Shown here one piece after another: positions 57,886 through 64,000 of a DNA stretch of 64,000 bases. Within the stretch, counting starts at the first letter, position 1, and the number at the start of each line of letters is the position of its first letter. Location: positions 4,402,001 to 4,466,000 of the forward strand of contig NZ_LT629702.1 of the NCBI RefSeq assembly GCF_900103345.1, in the 5' to 3' direction. Origin of the DNA: Pseudomonas azotoformans (GTDB taxonomy: Bacteria; Pseudomonadota; Gammaproteobacteria; Pseudomonadales; Pseudomonadaceae). The position numbers were made by a program, and so were the translations under genes. Below the pieces are notes generated by a model. The model saw only the letters and a list, made by a program, of their open reading frames with translations. It had not been told where the DNA came from and did no database searches.

Positions 57886-58671
57886 ATGACCAAGCGCTAC
57901 AGCGCCCTGCTTACTGCCCTGTTTGCCAGCCTGATGCTGAGCCAGGCACCCGCCCAGGCCAATGGTCTGGACGACATCGTCGCCCGTGGCACCCTCAAGG
58001 TCGCCGTACCCCAGGACTTCCCGCCCTTCGGCTCGGTCGGCCCCGACATGAAGCCACGCGGCCTGGACATCGACACCGCCAAGCTGCTGGCCGACCAGCT
58101 CAAGGTCAAGCTGGAACTGACCCCGGTCAACAGCACCAACCGTATCCCGTTCCTCACCACCGGCAAGGTCGACCTGGTGATCTCCAGCCTGGGCAAGAAC
58201 CCTGAGCGCGAGAAGGTGATTGATTTCTCCAAGGCCTACGCACCGTTCTACCTTGCCGTGTTCGGCCCGCCTGATGCCGCCATCAGTAGCACCGACGATC
58301 TCAAGGGCAAAACCATCAGCGTGACCCGTGGCGCCATCGAAGATATCGAACTGACCGCCGTCGCCCCCAAGGAAGCCACGATCAAGCGCTTCGAGGACAA
58401 CAACTCGACCATCGCCGCCTACCTGGCCGGCCAGGTTGACCTGATTGCCAGCGGCAACGTGGTAATGGTGGCGATCAGCGAGCGCAACCCCAAACGCGTG
58501 CCGGCGTTGAAAGTGAAGCTCAAGGACTCTCCGGTGTACGTGGGCGTGAACAAGAACGAGCCGGCCCTGCTGGAGAAGGTCAACCAGATCCTGGTCGCGG
58601 CCAAGGCAGATGGCAGCCTGGAAAAGAACGCTATGCAATGGCTGAAAGAGCCACTGCCCGCCGATCTCTGA
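57886..58671 (+). CDS. Polar amino acid ABC transporter substrate-binding protein
   Basis: A 261-residue periplasmic binding protein of the family-3 type. A signal peptide (about 1-24, ending AQA) is followed by LDDIVARGTLKVAVPQDFPP, LDIDTAKLLADQLKVKLELT, VDLVISSLGKNPEREKVIDF with the family's Arg that binds the amino-acid carboxylate, and LKGKTISVTRGAIEDIELTA. CGGAGAG lies six bases before the ATG. It heads a four-gene importer unit and diverges from a GntR-type regulator. The amino acid carried is not evident. Confidence 0.9.
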   Translation: MTKRYSALLTALFASLMLSQAPAQANGLDDIVARGTLKVAVPQDFPPFGSVGPDMKPRGLDIDTAKLLADQLKVKLELTPVNSTNRIPFLTTGKVDLVISSLGKNPEREKVIDFSKAYAPFYLAVFGPPDAAISSTDDLKGKTISVTRGAIEDIELTAVAPKEATIKRFEDNNSTIAAYLAGQVDLIASGNVVMVAISERNPKRVPALKVKLKDSPVYVGVNKNEPALLEKVNQILVAAKADGSLEKNAMQWLKEPLPADL

Positions 58672-58686
58672 GAGCGGAGCTGACCC

Positions 58687-59355
58687 ATGGCGTATCAATT
58701 TGACTTTGTGCCGGTGCTGGCCAATACCGACCTGCTGTTGCGCGGTGCGCTGTTCACCCTCGAGCTGACAGCCATCGGCGCCATCCTCGGCGTGGCCCTG
58801 GGCACCGTCGGCGCCGTAGTGCGGGCGTGGAAGATCCAGCCGTTCGCCTGGTTCTTTGGCGTTTATGTCGAGTTGATCCGCAACACACCGTTCCTGGTGC
58901 AGCTGTTCTTCATCTTCTTCGGCCTGCCGTCCCTGGGGCTGAAGATCACCGAGTGGCAAGCTGCCGTGCTGGCGATGGTGATCAACCTCGGCGCCTACTC
59001 CACGGAAATCATCCGCGCGGGCATCCAGGCCATTCCTCGCGGGCAATTGGAAGCTGCCGCGGCGCTGGCAATGACGCGCTTCGAGGCCTTCCGCCACGTG
59101 GTGCTGCTGCCGGCGCTGGGCAAGGTGTGGCCGGCCCTGGGCAGCCAGATCATCATCGTGATGCTCGGTTCGGCGGTGTGCTCGCAGATCGCCACTGAAG
59201 AACTGAGCTTTGCCGCCAACTTTATCCAGTCGCGCAACTTCCGCGCGTTCGAAACCTATGCCCTGACCACCCTGGTGTACCTGTGCATGGCGCTGATGAT
59301 CCGCCAGTTGCTCAACTGGATCGGCCGCCGTTTTGTGATGAGGAACAGTCGATGA
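58687..59355 (+). CDS. Polar amino acid ABC transporter permease
   Basis: A 222-residue HisM-type permease with four or five membrane helices. The early GALFTLELTAIGAILGVALG and VELIRNTPFLVQLFFIFFGL match the family, and the EAA loop is GQLEAAAALAMTRFEAFRHV. It starts 15 bases after the binding-protein gene; its stop overlaps the start of the second permease (ATGA). Confidence 0.92.
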   Translation: MAYQFDFVPVLANTDLLLRGALFTLELTAIGAILGVALGTVGAVVRAWKIQPFAWFFGVYVELIRNTPFLVQLFFIFFGLPSLGLKITEWQAAVLAMVINLGAYSTEIIRAGIQAIPRGQLEAAAALAMTRFEAFRHVVLLPALGKVWPALGSQIIIVMLGSAVCSQIATEELSFAANFIQSRNFRAFETYALTTLVYLCMALMIRQLLNWIGRRFVMRNSR

Positions 59356-60002
59356 GTGATTTTTCCTTCTGGGACATCGTGCGCAACCTGGCCACCGGCC
59401 TGCAATGGACGTTGCTGCTGTCACTGGTGGCGTTTGTTGGCGGCGGCGTGATCGGCTTGCTGGTGATGACGATGCGCATCAGCCGCAACGCCTTTGCGCG
59501 TAATGTGGCGCGCACCTACATCGAACTGTTCCAGGGCACGCCGCTGTTGATGCAGCTGTTCCTGGTGTTCTTCGGCATTGCCCTGCTCGGTGTGGATATC
59601 TCGCCCTGGCTGGCGGCGGCGATTGCCCTGACGTTGTTTACCAGCGCCTACCTCGCCGAGATCTGGCGCGGCTGCGTCGACTCCATCGCCCACGGGCAAT
59701 GGGAAGCGTCGGCCAGCCTGGCGCTCAACCCGCTGGAGCAACTGCGCTATGTGATCCTGCCCCAGGCCCTGCGCATTGCCGTGGCGCCGACAGTGGGCTT
59801 CTCGGTGCAGGTGGTCAAGGGCACCGCCGTGACCTCAATCATCGGCTTCACCGAACTGACCAAGACCGGCGGCATGCTCGCCAACGCCACCTTCGAACCC
59901 TTCATGGTCTACGGCCTGGTGGCCCTTGGTTACTTTTTACTCTGCTACCCCCTGTCCCTCAGTGCCCGCTACCTGGAAAGGAGACTGCATGCCTCTGCTT
60001 AG
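59352..60002 (+). CDS. Polar amino acid ABC transporter permease (second subunit)
   Basis: A 216-residue permease related to its neighbour: LATGLQWTLLLSLVAFVGGG, TYIELFQGTPLLMQLFLVFF and the EAA loop GQWEASASLALNPLEQLRYV. The start at 59352 overlaps the first permease by four bases and the stop runs 14 bases into the ATPase gene, so all three are translationally coupled. Confidence 0.92.
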   Translation: MSDFSFWDIVRNLATGLQWTLLLSLVAFVGGGVIGLLVMTMRISRNAFARNVARTYIELFQGTPLLMQLFLVFFGIALLGVDISPWLAAAIALTLFTSAYLAEIWRGCVDSIAHGQWEASASLALNPLEQLRYVILPQALRIAVAPTVGFSVQVVKGTAVTSIIGFTELTKTGGMLANATFEPFMVYGLVALGYFLLCYPLSLSARYLERRLHASA

Positions 60003-60726
60003 AATTTCTGCCCTGCATAAGTATTACGGCGATCACCACGTGCTCAAGGGCATCGACCTGACCGTGGATGAAGGCCAGGTGGTGGCGATCATCGGCCGCA
60101 GCGGCTCGGGCAAATCCACGTTGCTGCGCACGCTCAACGGCCTGGAATCCATCAACGACGGCGTGATCGAAGTCGATGGCGAGTACCTCGATGCCGCCCG
60201 CGCCGACCTGCGCAGCCTGCGACAGAAAGTCGGCATGGTGTTCCAGCAATTCAACCTGTTCCCGCACCTGACGGTCGGCGAGAACGTCATGCTCGCGCCA
60301 CAAGTGGTGCAGAAAGTGCCCAAGGCCAAGGCAGCCCAACTGGCGAAACAGATGCTGGAACGCGTCGGGCTTGGCGAGAAATTCGACGCCTTCCCCGATC
60401 GCCTGTCCGGCGGGCAACAACAGCGTGTGGCGATTGCCCGTGCGCTTGCCATGTCGCCCAAGGTGCTGCTGTGCGATGAAATCACCTCGGCGCTGGACCC
60501 GGAACTGGTCAATGAAGTGCTCAGCGTGGTGCGCCAATTGGCCAAGGACGGCATGACCTTGATCATGGTGACCCATGAGATGCGCTTCGCCCGGGAAGTC
60601 GGCGATAAGCTGGTTTTCATGCACCAGGGCAAGGTGCATGAAGTGGGACCTCCCCAGGAACTGTTCGCCAACCCCAGAACCCCGGAGTTCGCCAATTTCA
60701 TCGGGTCGGTGGAACAACCGGGCTAA
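59989..60726 (+). CDS. Polar amino acid ABC transporter ATP-binding protein
   Basis: A 245-residue ATPase of the HisP/GlnQ class. Walker [13 protein letters not shown] (about 36), Q-loop region VGMVFQQFNLFPHLTV, signature LSGGQQQRVAIARAL, Walker B VLLCDEITSALDPEL and switch His in IMVTHEMRFAREV are all present. GGAGA lies just before the ATG. It is the last gene of the importer unit and ends two bases from the convergent fimbrial gene. Confidence 0.94.
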   Translation: MPLLRISALHKYYGDHHVLKGIDLTVDEGQVVAIIGRSGSGKSTLLRTLNGLESINDGVIEVDGEYLDAARADLRSLRQKVGMVFQQFNLFPHLTVGENVMLAPQVVQKVPKAKAAQLAKQMLERVGLGEKFDAFPDRLSGGQQQRVAIARALAMSPKVLLCDEITSALDPELVNEVLSVVRQLAKDGMTLIMVTHEMRFAREVGDKLVFMHQGKVHEVGPPQELFANPRTPEFANFIGSVEQPG

Positions 60727-60728
60727 CT

Positions 60729-61346
60729 TCAGGTACCTGGAACCCATTCGAAGCTCCCTCTCCCTTCGAACAGGGTTTCGCCACTCACGGCAAGCCCGAT
60801 CGCTGGCACGAAAGTCTCGAGGTTGACCAAGGCCGTAAAGCGGCGCCCTTGTATTGGCGAGCCGCCCACAGACGCAAAAAGCGCCATGCCTGGCAAAAGG
60901 TGCCCGGTCGCGGGATCATCGGATCGACGTGATGCAAGCAGCTCAACGGGCTGCCCATCCACTTGAGCCTGTTGAACACTCAGCGTGAAGTATCCTTGGC
61001 GCCCGAACCGGAACCCGGTCCCTAAGGGCGCCCCCGTAAAACGCATAGCCATAGGCGACAAATCAGGACAGGCAATATTCAGCTGAAGCGTACGTTTACC
61101 CAAGGAAAATTGTGGCCGACCCGATTGCTCGTCCAGTAACTCGGCACGACGAATGACACCGTAATCAACCTGGGGCTGACTCAGGGACACTCGACACTCG
61201 CCAGCTGATGCATCACCGGGCATAAGTACCACAAAAGACAGCAGCCAAAAGCCAAGCCCATAGCGCAGGCTACGTGACTCAAGCTGGCTCGCCGGCTCAC
61301 AGCACATGGCAGACAGCAGATGCTGTTTCATAATATTTATCTTCAT
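60729..61346 (-). CDS. Fimbrial-like secreted protein at the end of an usher operon
   Basis: A 205-residue exported protein. A basic start and the hydrophobic LGFWLLSFVVLMPG form a signal sequence ending near ASAGEC; the mature part has two cysteines (ECRVSLSQPQVDYGVIRRAE and LQLNIACPDLSP) and otherwise beta-rich sequence, as in pilin-like subunits or the DUF1120 group. It overlaps the usher gene by 50 bases at the first ATG; an ATG at 61331 is an alternative. It may be a minor or tip subunit. The ending in VPGT lacks a typical donor strand, so the role is uncertain. Confidence 0.65.
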   Translation of the reverse strand: MKINIMKQHLLSAMCCEPASQLESRSLRYGLGFWLLSFVVLMPGDASAGECRVSLSQPQVDYGVIRRAELLDEQSGRPQFSLGKRTLQLNIACPDLSPMAMRFTGAPLGTGFRFGRQGYFTLSVQQAQVDGQPVELLASRRSDDPATGHLLPGMALFASVGGSPIQGRRFTALVNLETFVPAIGLAVSGETLFEGRGSFEWVPGT

Positions 61347-63837
61347 CGATTTCTGGCTCAGCGTTCAGTTGCACCGAACAGGTGGAGGTATCAGGAAGGG
61401 AAATGTTCAAGGCTTGCAGTTCATTCAGGTCGTTCAGGAACACCATGCCGTCACCCACGACACTGGTCAAAAAGGCGTTCTTCCTGCCAAAAACCGGAGC
61501 GCCCTGGGGCAGGAGCCGCCCATGCGCATCACGAACTTCAAGCAGGAGGCGGCGCACTTTTATCACCTCGAAGTCAACGGTACTGAAAGAGCCACGCCCG
61601 GCCTTGAGCGTCTTGGTCCCGTTTTTCAGATCTACACGCCTAGGCAGCGATTGGGTCTGCACTTCCACATTGCTGTTGTGATAGGCGGGAAGGCCTGCAA
61701 TCACTGCTTGACCACGGTAATCAGTCCAGACAGGCCCCTGCGGGGTCGAAACCTTTGCGGCTCCGACATCCCCCACCGCGACGATGCCAAACGTATCCTG
61801 CACGGTATAGGGCGAGAACGTCAGACCGCGCTCATGAGCCACCACACCGCCCTGTAATTGACCGGAATAGCCTGAGCCCAGAGCGTCCCTGCGCATACCA
61901 ACCGAGAACTGTGTATAACGCGGAGTTACATTCACCCGCCCTTGTATCGACTGTTCCTGGGTGACGTGTTCGCGAGCTACGCCCACCTCATAGTTCACGG
62001 AGTCGTTGACCCGTTCACTGAACGTGCTGCCCAGATCGACTCGGTCCTCTCGGCGACTGGCGTAAGACCGGACAGTGCGATTTTCTCCGAGCGGGATGGT
62101 GACCTCCAGGCGAACCGAACGTTCTTTACCTGGTGCGCGACTGCGCTGCTCATACGGCGTCTGTCTGGTGTTACGTGGTCTGGAACCGCCTACTCGGGAA
62201 TCGGCAATCAGCGCTACATGAGTGCCGCTGAACTCGCGGTTCCATGAGGTGGACACGTGTCCGGCCGATTGCCCGTCAAATTGCGAACTGCGAGAGTAAT
62301 TGAGGGAAAAGCCCCCAAAATGCGGGCTAAACCAACTTACCCCGGCCGTGTATTGGTTCTTGAACCGCGCATCCAACTCGCCACGGGCAACCGACCGACC
62401 CGCTTCAAGTACCTCACGATACCCACGCGTCTGCGTCGTAGCGCTCACACTTGTTTCAATATTGGCCTTCAGGGGGCTTCCCACAGAAATAGCGCTACGC
62501 CCACCCCGAACGCTACCCAGGCTGTCACGAGACAGGTTTTGGCGAACACCAACCGATAGTCGCTGGAAAAAAACAGTACTCAGCGTCCCTCCTGCTGCGT
62601 GATACGCGTCGGTGCTCAACAGACCAAACCCTAACGACGAATCCCGCCCCAGCCCCCAAGTGCCGCTCCCCATTGCAACAATCGGCGCTTGCCCGGAATC
62701 CAGTTTTGCCCCACGGGCCTGACCTACGGAGAAGTAATAGCCAGTCTTGACCTGAACGGCGCCACGAAACGATGCCGCCGGCACGGTAAAGCTATGCCCG
62801 CCGCCGCGCGTACCGGTGACACTCACCTCAAGGTCACTGGTGCCATTTAACAAGGGCAGGCCCGTGAGGGTGAAGGGCCCCGCAGGCACAAGCGTCGTAT
62901 AAATCAATACACCTGCCTGACGTACATCGACCCTGGAATCGCTGGATGCAAGGCCTTCAACCACCACCTGACTGTCACCACCCGCACCACGGGACCGGCC
63001 ATCGGGAGAGAACTGGAAACCCGACAACTGCAACCCGCCAAATACGGGGTTGTCACTGGAAATCTGCCCGACTTGGAATGTCGTATTCAACGCGGTGAAA
63101 TCGCGCTGTGCGTAAGCGCTTACATGCTCGCTGCGGCTCTCGCCGTTATCGGATACATAGAACTGGCGACTACGGACTATCCAGTTCCCCAGATTGAACC
63201 CCGCCTCGGTATAAGCGGACATGGAACGGGTAGAATCGCTGCCGGAGCGTTCACCAAACCCTTGCACGTCGTAATTGAACAATGCAGCGGTGCCACCCTG
63301 GGAAAACCCTCCAAGATCCCAATCAGACTCACGCATTGACTGAGTGGGCACCACCAGCGTCACCTCATCGCTGCCGGGGCGCAGCCTGACGATGGTGGCG
63401 GGGTACTCTCCCAAAAAATCATGACACGCCTGGCTGGCTGCGACGCCCTGACGAATAATGGCATCGGGCACCCGCAAACCTGCTTTTTCCAACAGGCCCG
63501 GCGTAAAACACAGTTGTCCCTGGTAATCAAATCGCGCCTCTACAAGGCCCAGCGAATTCCCATTGACCCGCAGCCCCACCACCTGGACACCCTCCCGAAA
63601 GCGCGCGGCACTACGAAAATAATCAGCAACCTTCGGGTCGATCCCATTCGCAGCCAACACAGCGAGATCAAAACCGTCCCCCAACGCCAGAGAGTGGGCA
63701 GGAACACTCCAGAGCGCAGTAAGCCCTATGAAAACCCTAGAACCCAAGGCTCGGGAAATCGAAGCCTGCAAAGACAGTGAAGGCTGATGCTGACGGCCCG
63801 TATCGTCGACTTTTTTCATCTTCCGATCAGCCCGCAT
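61297..63837 (-). CDS. Fimbrial outer-membrane usher protein
   Basis: An 846-residue usher that threads chaperone-bound pilus subunits across the outer membrane. After a long N-terminal region with a signal sequence (about residues 25-50) comes the periplasmic N-terminal domain (DYFRSAARFREGVQVVGLRV to LEKAGLRVPDAIIRQ), then the barrel (SAYTEAGFNLGNWIVRSRQF, SGFQFSPDGRSRGAGGDSQV), a plug-like part around VEGLASSDSRVDVRQAGVLI, and C-terminal domains with PQGAPVFGRKNAFLTSVVGD and the paired cysteines of STCSVQLNAEP and SAVCHVL. It overlaps genes at both ends. The exact usher clade is not clear to me. Confidence 0.88.
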   Translation of the reverse strand: MRADRKMKKVDDTGRQHQPSLSLQASISRALGSRVFIGLTALWSVPAHSLALGDGFDLAVLAANGIDPKVADYFRSAARFREGVQVVGLRVNGNSLGLVEARFDYQGQLCFTPGLLEKAGLRVPDAIIRQGVAASQACHDFLGEYPATIVRLRPGSDEVTLVVPTQSMRESDWDLGGFSQGGTAALFNYDVQGFGERSGSDSTRSMSAYTEAGFNLGNWIVRSRQFYVSDNGESRSEHVSAYAQRDFTALNTTFQVGQISSDNPVFGGLQLSGFQFSPDGRSRGAGGDSQVVVEGLASSDSRVDVRQAGVLIYTTLVPAGPFTLTGLPLLNGTSDLEVSVTGTRGGGHSFTVPAASFRGAVQVKTGYYFSVGQARGAKLDSGQAPIVAMGSGTWGLGRDSSLGFGLLSTDAYHAAGGTLSTVFFQRLSVGVRQNLSRDSLGSVRGGRSAISVGSPLKANIETSVSATTQTRGYREVLEAGRSVARGELDARFKNQYTAGVSWFSPHFGGFSLNYSRSSQFDGQSAGHVSTSWNREFSGTHVALIADSRVGGSRPRNTRQTPYEQRSRAPGKERSVRLEVTIPLGENRTVRSYASRREDRVDLGSTFSERVNDSVNYEVGVAREHVTQEQSIQGRVNVTPRYTQFSVGMRRDALGSGYSGQLQGGVVAHERGLTFSPYTVQDTFGIVAVGDVGAAKVSTPQGPVWTDYRGQAVIAGLPAYHNSNVEVQTQSLPRRVDLKNGTKTLKAGRGSFSTVDFEVIKVRRLLLEVRDAHGRLLPQGAPVFGRKNAFLTSVVGDGMVFLNDLNELQALNISLPDTSTCSVQLNAEPEIDEDKYYETASAVCHVL

Positions 63838-64000
63838 CGATCACAACCGGAGCCTGGAAAACACCCACCGAGTAGCCATAGACAGTTGCAGGTTGTATCT
63901 CGATGGCGTCAGCATCCACCAATGCACCCTCGACAAGGGTCGACAGGACTTCGCCCGGCAGGATGTAAGTACGTGGCAAAACGCCGAGCTGTCTTTTTGG
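63827..64000 (-). CDS. C-terminal fragment of a gene upstream of the usher
   Basis: The last 57 codons of an open frame entering from the right edge. It ends APVVIDAG and overlaps the usher ATG by 11 bases, so it belongs to the same operon. By position it could be the periplasmic chaperone or a pilin subunit, but the visible sequence (LPRTYILPGEVLSTLVEG) does not let me choose. Confidence 0.6.
   Translation of the reverse strand, partial: PKRQLGVLPRTYILPGEVLSTLVEGALVDADAIEIQPATVYGYSVGVFQAPVVIDAG

Overview
The window looks like a chromosomal segment of a Pseudomonas of the P. fluorescens group. Three things support this: GC-rich coding sequence, a gene order that matches the core Pseudomonas chromosome as I know it (spu, argA-argE, ubiI-ubiH-pepP-zapA-6S RNA-ygfA, yhiI-rbbA-yhhJ, glpT, ubiD-rho-trxA), and many intergenic REP/REPIN palindromes of the kinds known from P. 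fluorescens. I see no rRNA, tRNA, CRISPR array, transposase or phage gene.

Layout. 1-7.8 kb: polyamine uptake and catabolism. Two periplasmic binding proteins (spuE, spuD), the start of the ATPase gene, the aminotransferase spuC and the glutamylpolyamine synthetase spuB lie on the minus strand; a second synthetase, spuI, is divergent. The glutamine amidotransferase that normally sits between the synthetases is absent. A TetR-type regulator follows. 8.6-17.3 kb: a sulfur-scavenging block with ssuEADCBF, the 1-Cys peroxiredoxin lsfA, an OprD-family porin and a lone TauA-like binding protein. Three intergenic regions of this block share an A/T-rich ATTCTTT motif that may be a common operator. 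17.4-22.6 kb: argA, argE, a CYTH-CHAD protein, and an Lrp/AsnC regulator divergent from a free-standing ACT-domain protein. 22.6-28.4 kb: an orphan GspE-type ATPase, a qmcA/nfeD pair, a DUF2388 protein, a small outer-membrane barrel and an ArnB-like aminotransferase.

28.4-33 kb: glycine-cleavage genes gcvT and gcvH without gcvP, then an iron ABC permease and binding protein without an ATPase. 33-40.3 kb: the ubiquinone hydroxylase, pepP, YgfB, small coiled-coil protein, zapA, 6S RNA and ygfA cluster, a previously untracked 49-residue membrane protein, and an EVE-domain protein. 40.3-49 kb: the HlyD/RbbA/YhhJ exporter, an exported FliL-like protein, a quinone oxidoreductase, glpT with a GlpR-type operator, and chaC. 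49-57 kb: a TonB-dependent receptor, a PagP-like small barrel, a ferredoxin-reductase gene coupled to ubiD, rho and trxA. 57-60.7 kb: a GntR-type regulator divergent from a complete polar amino acid ABC importer. 60.7-64 kb: the end of a chaperone-usher fimbrial operon that runs off the window.

Most of the window is conserved core genome. The less explained items are the shared sulfur-block motif, the Lrp/ACT pair, the PagP-like protein, the orphan binding protein and ATPase, the small membrane protein, and the fimbrial cluster.
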